Below are positions 23,153 to 35,381 of a DNA stretch of 64,000 bases, in pieces. The DNA comes from Closterium sp. NIES-65. Taxonomy: Eukaryota; Streptophyta; Zygnematophyceae; Desmidiales; Closteriaceae. Made by a program: the position numbers and the translations under genes. The notes beneath the pieces are model-generated. The model searched no databases, was not told the DNA's origin, and saw only the letters and a list, made by a program, of their open reading frames with translations. The DNA is taken from positions 1,488,001 to 1,552,000 of the forward strand of contig CANXME010000105.1 in assembly GCA_948144175.1 (NCBI GenBank), in the 5' to 3' direction. Each line of letters opens with the position of its first letter. The stretch's first letter is position 1.

Positions 23153-25849
23153 CGAGATCCCCAGACCCGGAAACGCGACGCATCACCAACCTCTCCCATC
23201 CAACGCAGTGTCGGGGAAGTCTCTGGCAAGGAGACACGGGATCAGAGGTTGAGCTGATGCGCAGCATATCAGACTGCAAACGGCCGCTGAAAGTGGGGGG
23301 CAGCCGCATGGATCAAGGAGGTACGAGCGACCTCCATGACCAAGCCAATGCGGCGCTCAGCAACCCCATTCTGCTGTGGAGAGGCCGGAAGCGTGAACGA
23401 CTGGCGGATGCCGTGCTCCGCACAGTAGGCTGCCAAGAGGTCGGAGGAGAACTCACCACCTCTGTCAGAGAGCAAGCGCACGACAGGAAAGTCCGAGTGG
23501 AAACGCTCGCTGAGCTGGAGACAAGAAGCGCAGATCCAAGGGATCAAAACATCAAGGACCTCACCCTTGGTGCGCAAGGGGAAGACCGTGGTGTAGCGCG
23601 AGTAGTCGTCAACAACTATCAGGAAGTACCTCTCCTGACCCTGACCACGGACACGGGCTGGGCCCCACACGTCCATGTGGAGCGTCTGCAAGGGAGCAGT
23701 CGTCGGGGGAAACGAGGACGAGTGAGGAGCGGCGCGCTGCCGCCCCTCGACACAGGGAAGACAGGGAGGAGCAGGCGAGGGTGGGAGGGGAGGGAGAACC
23801 CTGGGAAGACCAGAGACAAGGTACCGTTTGTGCATTGCCCGAAGGCGCTGCACGGACGGGTGACCAAGGCGGTGGTGCCAGAGGACTGTCTCGTGCGCCA
23901 GAGAGCGACACGAGCAGGGGGCCGACAGCTGACCTAGCGCAGACGCAGACGCAGCTACCTGAGGGGACTCAGTAGTTAGTGTGTACAGGTCCGACCCCGG
24001 CTGCCGTGTGAAGGTCGCCAGGTGACGGCTTGTCCGAGCACACGTGCACTGTGTCACGCGCTCGTAGGCAGGGGTGAACTGGTGGACACCCCTGTCATGG
24101 AGCACACTACCCGCCACCAAGTTCGTAGAGAACGAGGGGAGGTAGAGACCGGATAGTGTGCCCGACGGGACGGCCGGACAGGGGAGGACAGTGGAGGAGG
24201 TCGCAAGGACTGGACCCCCAGAGGGGTCAGCGAGAGAGACTGCAACGGGCCGAGCAAGCTGCTCAAGAGCCGTGCGGTCACGAAAGAAACAGCAGGAGGC
24301 ACCTGAGTCTAGTGTAAAGGTGTGCAGTGCCTCAGTCGACTCGGTAATAGGGGACGCAGATGCACCAGCACCTAGAGCAGCTGCCTCACCAGCACCTGGG
24401 GTAGCAGACACTCTAGCACCTAGAGCGGTAGCCTCACCGGGTCGAATGCCCGGATCGGGCGGAACACTCAGGTACTGGGCACCCTCTCCACTAATAGACA
24501 TCACATACATGGCAGAGAGAATAGCATCAAAGTCTACAACAAAGATATCAATGTTTTGCTTCATCAGATCAGCCCAGCGGGGCAACTCAGTGGCGTCAGG
24601 GAACTGAGTACGCCAAGCGTCGTCAAGGCGTGAGAAGCAGCGCTGCGTGGGGTGCCCCCTCCCACACGTCTGACCAGTGCGGTCACAAGTGCGGATGACG
24701 TACATGCAGCTAAGGCCACCACCCCCCCCATGCCAAGTGTACCACTCACGGAGCTCTTGGGGCGACGGAGAGTGCTGTAGGCTCTGGCCACCGCCAGTGC
24801 CGCCACTGCCACCGCCGCCTCGACCACCTCCTCCCCTGCCGCCGCCGCGTCCACCGCCGCCCCCACCACCGCCCCCGCCCCTGCCACCGCCCCTGCCGTT
24901 GCCGCCACCACTCCCACTGCTGCCACTAGCCCCACCAGTCCCACCACCACCCCCACCGCCGCCACCACCCCCACCACCGCCTCCCCCGCCGTCACCTCCG
25001 CCTCCCTTGCCCCCTTTGCCCTTGCCGCTGCGACGCCCGCCTGAGGCAGACGCGGCCCCGACCTTCTCAAAACCAAGGAGGTCGACAGCAAAAGCAGAGG
25101 CGATAGAGGGAAGAAGGGGGGAAGGAGAACACCCCTCAAAGAACGGGGTACGGGGGTCGCCACGAGAGGCACCTACAGCGACTATGCTAGCCTCAGCTGC
25201 AAGTAGTTCCTTCTCGAGGAGGGCAATGGTGAGCTCAGTGGGGCAGCGAGCTAGGAAGTGATCCCTGACAGCACGCAGAGTGTCAGGGAGGCGGGTGACT
25301 AGGTGGTAGAGAGTGAGCCAGAGCGGGGGAGGGTTCTTGGCAAGAAACTCATCGGGCATGGCGGCACGAAAGCGGGCCTCACTAGTACGGAGGTGCGTGA
25401 TGAGGTCAACGACTGTGTGGAACGAGGCCAGGTCAGGAAACAGGTAGGGGAGGGAGAGACGGCCTAGTGCGGCAGAGGCAGGTGAGGAGTAGCGGGCAAC
25501 GACAGCGGTGTACATTGCCTGTGCAGTCTTGTGCTGGCCAAAGTGCTCGCGCTCGTCTATCGGCAGGGAGTTGCGAATAGCAAAGCGAGCGTGGGTGTTA
25601 CGAGTCTGCCACTGTGAGCGGGCAATGCTGTCAGCAGTAGCAGCAGGAGCAGTAGCATGGCCTAGGGCGTGATCGTACAGTGAGATGTCATCCTAGGCAG
25701 TGAGCTGTAAGAAGAGGTGTAGGTCATCTAGCCAGGTATCGAACTTCACTGGGCGGCCCTCAGCATCGAAAGCTAGCACAGGAGGGCTAGCCATAGCAGT
25801 AGTAGGAGTAGCGATAGAGTAGCAGTAGTAGCAGTAGGTGCACCCTCAA

Positions 25850-26560
25850 AACAGTAGGCAGTGGGACTCAGGTAGGGCGGCTCTGTCCAGTACGTGCAGT
25901 GCGGCTCGGTTCAGGTAGGGCGGCTCGGCTCGGGTAGGGCGGCGCGGCTGGGTTCGGGCGGCGCGGCTCGGTTCGGGCTGGGCGGTTCGGGTCGGGCGGC
26001 TCGGTTCGGGCTGCTCGGTTTGGTCGGCTCGTTCTGGCGGGGCCGTGGGTGTCGCGGTGGGGTGCTAAGGGGCGGCGCGTGGGTCGAGAGGGCCGACGGG
26101 GCCGTTAAGGGGTGGGCGTGCGCGGGGCATACGAGGCCGACGGGGGTCACGCACGGGGTCGACGGGGCCAGCGCGGCCGCTAAGGGGCGGCGCGTGGGGT
26201 CGACGGGGCCGACGGGGCCGCTAAGGGGTGAGCGCGCGGGGTTGACGGGGCCGACGGGGCCACTAGAGGGTGGGCGCGCGGGTCGACGGGGCCAGTGGGG
26301 TTGCTAGGGGGGGTGGTACGTGGGGTAGACCGGGCCGACGGGGCCACTAGGGAGTGGGCGCGCGGGGCAACCGGGGCCGACGGGGCCTCTAAGGGGCCTC
26401 TACGGGGCGGCTCGTGGGGTCGACGGGGCCTCTAAGGGGCGGCGCGCGGGTCACTAAGGGCCTTAGGGGGCCGTGAAAACGAGATGCACGAGGGCGCTAG
26501 GGGGGGGGAGGCGCTCGAGGGCGCTCCGACAGTAGGGCGCACGAGGGCGCTAGTACGTAG
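25850..26560 (-). repeat. GC-rich tandem-repeat leader of B2
   Basis: The interval between the gag start and the PBS is made of degenerate units such as GGGTCGACGGGGCCGACGGGG and GGGCGGCTCGGTTCG. No coherent ORF is expected here; it occupies the 5' leader position. Confidence 0.75.
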
Positions 26561-26833
26561 CAGTAGTGGTGGGCCCTAGGAATCGGTCCTAGCGGAGGAC
26601 CTGCTCTGATTCCATATTACGAACAATAAGTGATTGCACTATGAAAGTTGGAGTACAAGTAGGAAACCCTAACTTTGTGTACCCCCTAAAGACTAACACA
26701 TTATAGCCTACACAATAATAACACATATAGTGTTTGACAGCGTGGGAGTAAGCTTGATAGGCAGAGTGTGTATTTAATATTCAAGACACATTTATATATT
26801 TTCTAGGCTATTTTTACTACTAGCTGTCTAACA

Positions 26834-28020
26834 TCTCTAAGCAATTCCTATCATTAGCGAGGCACGAGCAATTTTCGCGTTTCCCTCGTTTTATTTTGTG
26901 ACTCAGCTAGGTTGTGATTCGCCGGCAAATATTTTGAATGTTCGCGCAGAATTCATTAACGGCATTGATCCGTTGTGTTTTTTGCGCCGTTCCGATAACG
27001 GTTCCGATCGATCCGATTATTTGAGTTAGCTCGTTGTTTTGAATCTGCGTGCTGATTTTGATCTATCCTCTTGCTTGGCTCGCGTGTGAAGTTTTGCCAT
27101 GTGCTTTTGACTGCTCGAATCGTGAGCTGCTTCTTGAGCTGAGGCGTTCCAGATGGCGAGAGCTCAGCTCTCGAAATGTCGGTGCTCGAGCAGCTCTGCA
27201 TACACCCCGTTATTTATCCACGTCGACCGTCCGAACATGTTCAAAAACGACGAACGCAAGCACGATCCAATCGGCGCCGTCAATTGTGTTGGTTTAAGCA
27301 GCAGCAAGCTCGAAAACATGAACAGGACTTTTGAGCTATGAAAGCAGTGAGTCAAATTGAGATTAAACGGCACTATTACTTCTTATTGGCCAAATCTCTT
27401 AACCCCTTGATCGCTCGATAATAACCGACTCGGCCCATCACTGCATAAATGATTGTTGCACTCTCCAATTGACTCACTACAAGGCCACTTGGCATTACGG
27501 GATTACCTTTCCCGCCGACGCATGCGTGATCTTGACCACCTTTCTTAAAGGGGGGGGTAGTGTAAGAAATTTTCCTAATTCCTTACTGAGGCACTCTGTA
27601 CGCGTACAATTCCAACTTTTCAGAGTTCAGGCTCGGTCCGACAACCTCGCCTTCCGAACCTCCCTCGCGTCGCCTTCGGATTTCCCAACCCCAAACCCGC
27701 ATCCAACCATCTCGCGACTCCGCGACCTCGACCTAGCTAGCCCTGCTATATTATGCCTAGGCCTCGTTGTTTTCTCAGTAGTTAAAATCACTTCCGCGAT
27801 ATTGAATTCTCCGCACCTTCCTTTCGTACAACTCAAAACAGGAACAAATGTCTAACTTTTTTTTGTAACCGGCTTTGCTAATGCCGTTAGCGTAGTTTAC
27901 TAAGGGTACATTCCTGTGTCGACACAAATGTCTCAATTGCTTTGTGACACCCAAAAACAACATAAACTGTAGTGTGTCACGGATGCGAGTCGCCTTTCAG
28001 CGACCATTACTGTATTTTCA
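26834..28020. other. Unassigned AT-rich sequence between copia C and B5
   Basis: No gene recognised. AAAGGGGGGGG at 27547-27557 followed by TAG and TGTAAGAAATTTTCC at 27561 resembles a PPT and LTR start, so part may be the 3' end of another LTR element (+). No second LTR copy was seen. Confidence 0.4.
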
Positions 28021-28024
28021 TTGT

Positions 28025-31000
28025 TTAGCGTGAAACGTCATTGACGTCCTTAGAGGGTAGGGCACGGCACGAGGTGGGGTAGTAAAACTGCCAGCCAGGC
28101 GCGTCAGGGGGAAAGCCAAGGAAGACGTAGGGAACGGCACGCAAGGAGAGCTTGTCCGCGGAGGTATCGTGGACAAAGGCACGACAGCCCCAGACTCGGA
28201 ACACTGACGCATCGCCAACCTCTCTCGTCCAACTCAGTGTTGGTGAGGTCTTTAGCAAGGAGACACGGGGCCAGAGGTTGCGCTGATGAGAAGTGTACCG
28301 GACCGCAAACGGCCACAGAAAATAGGGAGCAGCCGCATGGATCATGGAGGTACGAGCGACCTCCATGACTAAGCCAATGCGGCGCTCAGCAACCCCATTC
28401 TGCTTCGGAGATGCCGAAAGCGTGAACGACTGGAGGATGCCCTCCCTACAACAAAAGTCCCAGAAGAGGTCGGAGGAGAACTCACCACCTCTGTCAGATT
28501 GCAGACACAGGACAGGAAGGTCCGTGTCGAACCGCTTGCGGAGCTGGAGACGGACAGCGCTGATCCAAAGGATAAAAACATTAGGGACCTCCCTCTTGCT
28601 GCGCAAGGGGAAGACCGTGGTGTAATGCGTGTAGTCGTCAACAACCAGCAGAAAGTACCGTTTGCGGCCCTGCACCTGGACGCGGGCTGGGCCCCACACG
28701 TCCATGTGGAGAGTCTGTAGGGGAGGAGTCGTCAGAGGAAATGAGGAGGAGTGAGGAGCGGCGCGCTATTGCCCATTGACACAGGGAAGGTAGGGAGGGG
28801 CAAGCGAGGGTGGGAGGGGAGGCAGAGACCTGGGAAGACCAGAGACAAAGAGGCGGGAGTGCATGCCACGGAGGCATGGTAGGGAGGGGTGAAATAGGCG
28901 GTGGTGCCAAAGGAGAGTCTGGTGCGACAGGGCGTGACACAAATAGGGGGTTGCTAGCTGACTTGACGCGGATGTAGACGCAGCTACTTGAGGAGGCTCA
29001 GTAGTCAGTGTGTACAGGCTCGACCCAAGCCGACGGGTGAACGTGGCTAGGTGACGGCCCATCCGTGCACACGTGCAGATTGCCACACGCTGTCCTCTAG
29101 GAGTAAATGTATTAACCCACTCATCCTGAAGGACAGCGTTGCTTACCAAGTTGGTAGAGAACGAGGGGAGATGAAGACCTGACTATGAGCTATACGAAAC
29201 CGCCAGACACGAGAGAACAGTGGAGGAATGTGCAAGAACCGGTCTCCTTGAGGGGTTTGTGAAGAATGAGGAATGAAGAAGAGAGGAGGGTTGCACTAGC
29301 AGCAGTTGGCATACATATAGGAAACCCTAATTGGGTTGTACTCGCTATAGAGTACCCCACTGCAGGCTAGACAATTATAACATTCTGACACACCCCCATA
29401 GCCAAAGTGGGGTGTAATCAGCACAATGAGCAAGCAGGCATAGAGCAGGAGTTCACAATAGGGAGCAAAGCTAGAGTTAATCACATCGGGCAAGTGAGGA
29501 GGAGGAGGAACTGTGGAGGGAGAGAAGATGGGAGGCAACGACTGAAGCTGCAGAGGCACGGGCACAGGAGCGCCTAACTCAGTGGCTACCGAAGCAAGGG
29601 CGACGGACTACTGGAGTAACTGGCTCGGCGGCTATAGACGAGCGTCAGGAGCAACGGACCCACTGGCGACTGGTGCAACAGGCTCACTGGCTACCGAAGC
29701 AAGGGCGACGGACTACAGGCGCTGCAGGCGACACGACAGCTACCTTCACACAACCTCCTCCAGCTGCCCCACACCTCTCGACACACACCTCCTGCTTAAA
29801 CCCTAGTTCTACTCCCACAGCACCCCCTTGTCACACACCCCCTGCTGCACCCTAGGTTCACTCACACCCCACCCCCTAGCACCACTCCGTCGACTCCCAC
29901 AAACCCACCCCCCTCAGCGGCAGCTGCAGTAGTGGGAGACAGAGGAGGAGGAGGAGGAGCAGGGGAGACCACACACCCGCCACCCCCTACTCGACACCCC
30001 CAAACCCTAACACACGGCAGGGCGGGATGGCGGGTAGGGAGGTTACAAGGGGGGGGGGGGGAAGGGGGGGCCGACGCGCGGCCTCCCAGGGCGCCAAAGC
30101 AGGCGGCAGAAGGGGCGACGCTCGCCCCCCCCCCCCCTCCCCAGGTCGCGGCCCCCCAGGGAGCCACGACGGGCGACGGGAAAAGAGGGGGGGGCGGTGC
30201 ACGTGCCCCCGGTGCGTTGCGACAGGCGACGAAGCATGGCCGGGGCGGGGCCGAGGCAGGGTCGAGGCAGGGCCAAAAGGGGCGGTGACGGGGCCGCAAG
30301 GGGCGGCGATGGGGCCGCTGGAGGCGGCGACGGGGCCGATAGGGGCGGCGACGGGGCCGCGAAGGGGCCGCGAGGGGCCTGGAAGGGCGGCGACGGGCCG
30401 CTAGGGGCGGCGACGGGGCCGCGAAGGGGCGGCGACGGGGCCGCGAAGGGGGCCGCGAGGGGCCGAGAAGGGCGGCGACGGGGCCCCAAGGGGTGGCGAC
30501 GGGGCCGCTAAGGGTCGCGCGAGGGGCACGCCACGGGGCGTGCAGCACACAGAGTAGCAGCGGAAGCAGTTAGGTGGGCCCACAGGCCAGGAGCGTAGAT
30601 GCTCTGATAGCATGTGAAGAATGAGGAATGAAGAAGAGAGGAGGGTTGCACTAGCAGCAGTTGGCATACATATAGGAAACCCTGATTGGGTTGTACTCGC
30701 TATAGAGTACCCCACTGCAGGCTAGACAATTATAACATTATGACAGGGTTAGCCAGAGAGACTGCAGCCGGTGTTGCTAGTGGTGTGACTGTAGTGGTGA
30801 CGCGAAAGAAGCAGTGGGAAGCACCTGAGTCAAGCGTGAAGGTGTGCAAGGCCTCAGCAGGCGCAGTACAAAAGAGAGTAGACTCACCAGCACCTAGAGA
30901 AGACTCACCAGCACCTAGAGCAGACTCACAAGCACCTAAAGCAGCAGCCGCTATACCAGGGTCAAGTGGCACACACAGGTAACAGTCACCTTGAGTACTA

Positions 31001-31560
31001 AAAGTTAAAGCATACATGGCAGAGAGGATTGTGTCATAGTCTAGAGCAAAGATATCCACCTTGTTCCGAAGCAGCTCTAGCCAGCGAAGGAGCCCAGCCT
31101 CGTCGCCAAACACTGCACACCAAGCGTTGCTCAAGCAGGCGAAGCAGCGAGCCTATTTGTGACCAGTTGTCCTGCAAGTCTGACCAGCCCGATCACCTGT
31201 GCGAATGACGCACGGGCACCGGACATTACTCCAAGCCCCCCCACTCTGAGTGTACCACTCACGAAGTTGTAGACGCCGCTGGGGCGTAAGGGTCTCGCGC
31301 GGACGCCGCTTCAGCTGCATCTGGCCACCGCCAGAAACCACACTGAACAGCTCCATCGCGACTGCTACTACGGCCGCCGCCACTACACCTACTGGCGTAC
31401 CACTCAAGAAGCTGCTAGGGCGTAAGGGTCTCGCGCGAACGCCGCTGCAACCGCATCTGGCCACCGCCAGAAACTCCCCACCAAACAGCTCCACAACGAC
31501 TGCTACTACGGCCGCCACTACTCCCACTGCTGCCACCACCGCGGTCACCACTCCCACCGC
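28025..31560 (-). pseudogene. B5 gag-pol remnant
   Basis: From the 5' side: a Gly-poor, disrupted gag with the knuckle-like C-x10+-C ... GHK, then a stop (31,153-31,260). Next is 31134-30730, including protease FTLDSGASHCFFR. The frame is then cut by element E after SLANP and resumes at 29250. Pre-integrase (WHHRLFHPS) lies at 29149-28766. Integrase is at 28705-28025, with MDVWGP, VVDDYTHYTT, SDRGGEFS and QNGVAERRIG all present. Two stop codons separate the pieces. Confidence 0.82.
29258..30745 (-). mobile_element. Element E: short non-autonomous LTR element (TRIM-like) related to family B
   Basis: 1488 bp. LTRs of 133 bp lie at 29258-29390 and 30613-30745, begin TGTCA and end TTCACA on the minus strand, and differ at about two positions. 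Target duplications GGGTT are at 29253-29257 and 30746-30750. The PBS TGCTATCAGAGC follows the 5' LTR at 30612. The PPT-side tract CCCACTTTGGCTATGGGGGTG precedes the 3' LTR. The 1.2 kb interior has no pol domain, only GC-rich repeats (30.2-30.5 kb) and Pro/Ala-rich sequence. It likely depends on family B proteins. Confidence 0.85.
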
Positions 31561-31679
31561 TACTACGAAGGGAAGTCATAGCGGGCAAGCAAGGAGGCGC
31601 GCGGCTAGTAGGGCAGTACGGAGGGAAGGCAGTAACACGAGCAGCAGTAGCAGTAGTAAGAGCAGCAGCACGGCTCGGT

Positions 31680-32470
31680 GAGGCTAGGCTGCAACACCTC
31701 CAACACTCCTAGCAGCACCTCTACCAGCAGCAATAGTAGCACGAGCAGCAGGGTGGATTGGGTTGGGCAGGGCAGCTCGGGCTGGGCGGCGCAGCTCGAG
31801 GTGGTCGGCACGGGCAGCAAGGCGCGACGCGCGGGGCAGCAGGGCGCGACACGCGGGCTGCAGCAGAGCGCGACGCGCGGGGCAGCAGAGCGCGATGCGC
31901 GGGCTGCCTTAGGGCGCGACGTGCGGGCTGCAGCAGGGCGTGACGCGTGGAGCAGTAGAGCGCGACGCGCAGGCTGCAGCGAGGCGCGACGCGCAGGGCA
32001 GCAGAGCGCGACGCGCAGGCTGCCGTAGGGCGCAACGCGCAGGGCAGTAGGGCGCGACGTGCGGGCTGCAGCAGGGCGCGACGTGCGGGCTGCAGGAGGG
32101 CGCGACGCGCAGGGCAGGGCGTGCGTGGGGCAGCGCGACGCGGGGCAGGGCAGGGCGTGCGCGGGGCAGGGCAGGGCGTGCGCAGGGCAGCGCGACGCGG
32201 GGCAGGGCAGGGCGTGCGCAGGGCAGCGCGACGCGGGGAAGGGCAGGGCGTGCGCGGGGTAGGGCAGGGCATGCGCGGGGCAGCGCGACGCGGAGCAGGG
32301 CAGGGCGTGCACAGGGCAGTGCGACGCGGGGCAGGGCAGGGTGTGCGCGGGGCAGCGCGATGCGGGGCAGGGCAGGGCGTACACGGGCAGTGTGACGCAA
32401 GGCAGGGAAGGGCAGGGCAGGGCAGGGCGCGCGGTGACGGCGCAGTGCAGGGCAGGGCGTGGGGTAATGC
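31680..32470 (-). repeat. GC-rich tandem-repeat leader of B5
   Basis: Repeated units such as GGCAGCGCGACGCGGGGCA and GGGCAGGGCGTGCGCGGGGC, in two sub-arrays. The position between PBS and gag is the same as in B2 and B3, but the repeat sequence differs. Confidence 0.75.
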
Positions 32471-32851
32471 GGTAACAGCAATCGATCGCTAGGTAATGGT
32501 GGGAAAAAAAAAAAAAAAAAAAAAAACAACAACAACAACAGTCATACAGACCTACTACTCTGAAACTATGTCAAAAACTAACGAGCAAGAATGATTGCAT
32601 TGACATCAAACTGAGTACAAGTACTAACCCTAATTGGATTATACCCCATATAAGCTACCCCACTACAACCTACACAACATAAGCAATATTATAGTTTGAT
32701 ATACGTCATATCAACACGTCATATTAAACAAACAAATATATCTTTAGGGAGGCAACAGAACCCTACTAGGTCATGTGACAAGCATTCCACTCCCCCAGCA
32801 ACAAATACACCTAATAAACACTTATTATGATAAGGAAAATATGAGAGAGAC

Positions 32852-34276
32852 TCAGACATTGTGAGGCACGCTGTCCTTGACTGCTGATGGCACAGCTGCG
32901 TCGGCAATGGCCTTGAGCACACCGCGCTTGTACATGCGGATGGTGTAGTACCAGAACATCGCAATGTAGATGAAGGCAGCGAAATACGCCATGGCGCACG
33001 CACCACGAACCTTGCTCAGATCCGCGTTAATGGTATCAATGTATTGATTGATTAAGGTTCTAGAGTCTATTGGGGCAGTGGATGTGTAGCTGTAGCCCGT
33101 AAAATCCAGCAGGTCCTTGACACTGATGTCAGTGATATTCCCAAGAAGAAAACTGCAAGATGGGGAGAAAGGAAAGCAAACATTGGAAAACGCAAAACCG
33201 AGAAAACTTACTACATTCATTGGAGTGTGTAGGTACCGTAGAAGTTATAGCATGTTCCTTTATTTACTGTAGTTGTCCGAAAAAGGAACGCACCTGCTCA
33301 AATTGCTTGTGTTCCACCACGTGTTGCAAGCAGCTGCTGCGGATGTGGCGGCCGCGAACAGCAGAAGTGACATTATCTGTCGAACCCAGGGGTGGGGAGG
33401 GGTTGAACAGAAATCATGGAACCTTATTTACACACAACTCATACCGGGAAATGTTCAATTGCGAACAAGAATGTCGTGCGAGGGTTGAAAACTCACATGT
33501 TCACGAAGGACTGAAAAAACTCGTGTGCTACTAATAAGGAACTTCAATGGTCGTAGGACTCGCGTAGTTCCCAGGGGTTCGATCAACTCACGCGGCTCGA
33601 GGGACTCACGTAGGACTCGAAGAACTGCACGATGTCCATCAGCCAATCGTATGACTCGGAGCCGGCGACGCACATGCGCACGGAGTTGTACACGAGGAGC
33701 ATGACGGCGAGTATGAACCCCAGAATGACCATTCCCACCAGGAACGCGCCCGCGCTGTATGACGTCACTGTCGCCTTCGTCGAGAACAACAGACTGTTGT
33801 AAGAAGGAGAGCACGAATGCAAAGGGGAATAAAATGGTGAGTAACGCGCCGGCGCTACCCCGTCACTGCCGCCTTGGTCGTGAAGCCGAGACCGCGGAGG
33901 AAGGAAAAAAAAACAGAGAGGAAGGAATGCAAAATGCTGATAAAAAAACGAATAAAAAAATGGAAATTCAAGGTGGTGTGTGATTTTAAAAAATCATGAG
34001 ACGGTGAATAGAACTCGAGCTGGGAGGCGAATAAAACATCATGAGTTAAGTCAAGCGACGAGCAAACCTGAAAGCGACGAGGCAGAAGAAGAAGAGACCA
34101 ATGCGAAGGCCGAAAGGAAGCCACGTGTACAGCGCGGACCGCTTGTTGCTCGCGCAGCACCCGTCCGCACCCGCCGAATTGTTTGGCGCTGGCGCGGCGT
34201 ACTGGGGTGGCGGTGGAGCTGCGTTGAAACTTCCAGTATTCATACCCTGCATGCTCGGAACCTGCTGCTCAGCCAT
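32852..34276 (-). CDS. CASP-like four-transmembrane protein, four exons
   Basis: Predicted exons on the minus strand are 34276-34068, 33793-33610, 33376-33294 and 33152-32852. All introns are GT-AG and total coding length is 777 nt, giving 258 residues. The start MAEQQVPSM was chosen because a Pro/Ala-rich cytoplasmic N-terminus follows directly. TM1 (exon 1-2 junction) contains the family Arg (LRIGLFFFCLVAF). TM2 is in exon 2 (FLVGMVILGFILAVMLLVY). TM3 follows YDWLMD and spans exon 3 (LLLFAAATSAAAA). TM4 is in exon 4 (AYFAAFIYIAMFWYY). CASP-like proteins are plasma-membrane MARVEL-type proteins that form membrane scaffolds; Casparian strip proteins are the land-plant specialists. The substrate or partner here is unknown. 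The gene lies inside the 37 kb segment, between B5 and a solo LTR, and looks intact. Confidence 0.8.
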
Positions 34277-35381
34277 TTCGAATTGCGATCTTTCTTTGGA
34301 ATTGCGGGGGCACGAAGAGAGTGAACACTCCAGATGCAATTGCGGAAGCTCAGTAACGCTCTACGTGAAGTTCTTGAAAACTGTGCTGGGAACTAGAGTG
34401 GCGCGAGTTGACAAGAAGACTTGGTGCAGTAAGGGAAAAATTGGAAAGTTGTGTGGTAGGAAGGACGACGCCCAACAGATTTATCTTGAATTGGTGTAGG
34501 GGAATGCAAGTAAGGTGCGGGGTGGGGTGGGGAAAGGGGATGGTAGGAAATCCACTGCACGGCGCGGTCCACTAGAACAGGCAGGCGTTGTGGTGCCCTG
34601 CGCTGACTTGGCGGTGCCAGCACGGTGCGAGTCTGTTCCAGCTATCTAGAAGGGCGGGCTACATTCTCGATATTTTCCAGACGAACGGTACCGTCTGAAC
34701 GGTTGAAAATGGTTTATTAACGCTTTGTTCAAGTGGGGCTCAATACTGCGTGGCAGTTTTTCGAACCGTACGAAAAACGTGAAAATGTAACACGCCCTTA
34801 CGGCTCAAGCAAGTTCATGGTCGAGCTGGCCAGGTCAACAGAGGATCTCGAATTTAATTGGCTGAAAATGTCGTGCTGTGAAGAGTCTTAACGTTGGGTC
34901 AATGCTGTCTATTGCTTCGCCTTGCTGGCGGAAATCCACCTCGGCATGCCCAAGTGGTGATGTCGTGCACGTGCATCAATACACCCGGAACCCTTTTCTG
35001 ACACTGATCTGGCACATGCATTAGAAAACAAATACTGAGTATCCTACAAGCAATCAATTAATTACGTGAATAAGAGTGGTCGTGTCTAGCTGCAAGTAGG
35101 CATTGAAACACTGCAAGACAGCAACATTAATGCACTTGACATAAGCCCACATTAAACTCTACACTTGCGTGAATGGTGGATCTTATGCCGTAAAGAACCA
35201 TTGTAGCTAACATCACATCTGGACATGGGAGACGTTTAGGGTTGATGCATTTACGGTATCTCAATTTGGGATGTGCAGAGGTTGGTCTGGCCAGTATTTG
35301 TATGTTTCCAACTTACGGTACTCCAGCTTGCTCCAAGAAGCCTCTTCTTTCTAAAACTAAAAGCTGATCATAGCTGCTATG
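34277..35381. other. Non-coding sequence upstream of the CASP-like gene
   Basis: No ORF, repeat or RNA gene could be supported. The sequence is more AT-rich than the surrounding elements and probably includes the promoter of the CASP-like gene in its first few hundred bases; no specific motif was assigned. Confidence 0.5.

Larger units (their letters stand above)
19459..25794 (-). pseudogene. B2 gag-pol
   Basis: Gag starts at ATG 25794 (MASPPVLAFDAEG, matching B3) and meets an amber codon at 25693-25695. The main frame 25515-23269 covers the rest of gag, a Gly-rich tract, the CX13CX3HX4C knuckle (24712-24640), protease DSGAS, the HLGHPS-type pre-integrase motif and integrase D-D-E (LHMDVWGP, SDRGGEFS, QQNGVAERR). 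The solo LTR interrupts the integrase C-terminal region after VWGSR. The linker at 22634-21598 contains a 33 bp tandem repeat. RT is open at 21546-20008 with YVDDLVFAI, and RNase H at 19995-19459, separated by a frameshift near 20000. Confidence 0.88.
19122..26739 (-). mobile_element. Complete Ty1/copia family B element B2, with TSD GCGTG
   Basis: 7618 bp. LTRs of 125 bp lie at 19122-19246 (3') and 26615-26739 (5'), differing at about four positions. Target duplications GCGTG are at 19117-19121 and 26740-26744. The PBS TGGAATCAGAGCAGG follows the 5' LTR on the minus strand (26614-26600). It inserted into the 5' LTR of copia C. A foreign solo LTR sits inside its pol at 22914-23152. Confidence 0.92.
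16470..26833 (-). mobile_element. Ty1/copia element C, 3'-truncated, with B2 nested in its 5' LTR
   Basis: On the minus strand the 5' LTR runs from 26833 to 18885, interrupted by B2. Without B2 and one target-site copy it is about 326 bp with TGTTAG...CTAACA ends. A PBS (TGGTATCAGAGC) lies just downstream at about 18882-18871. Gag starts at ATG 18837 and integrase is at 17.9-17.4 kb. The element stops at 16470, inside the RT N-terminus, at the B1 LTR. It is a separate family from A and B. Confidence 0.8.
28021..32701 (-). mobile_element. Ty1/copia family B element B5, 3'-truncated, with element E nested
   Basis: A degenerate 5' LTR lies at 32569-32701, followed on the minus strand by a decayed PBS (TAGTTTCAGAGTAG). 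A GC-rich repeat leader occupies 31.7-32.5 kb. Gag, protease and integrase remnants run down to about 28050, where the element ends at the codons before DVTFDESV of intact copies. RT, RNase H and the 3' LTR are absent. Element E interrupts the protease region at 29258-30745. Confidence 0.8.

Noticed and set aside
24677..25261. Proline-rich plus-strand ORF
   Set aside because: It is the antisense shadow of the Gly-rich tract of B2 gag.
29862..30548. Pro/Ala/Arg-rich ORF of 228 codons in element E
   Set aside because: Its composition follows the GC-rich repeats; no motif or start context supports a protein.
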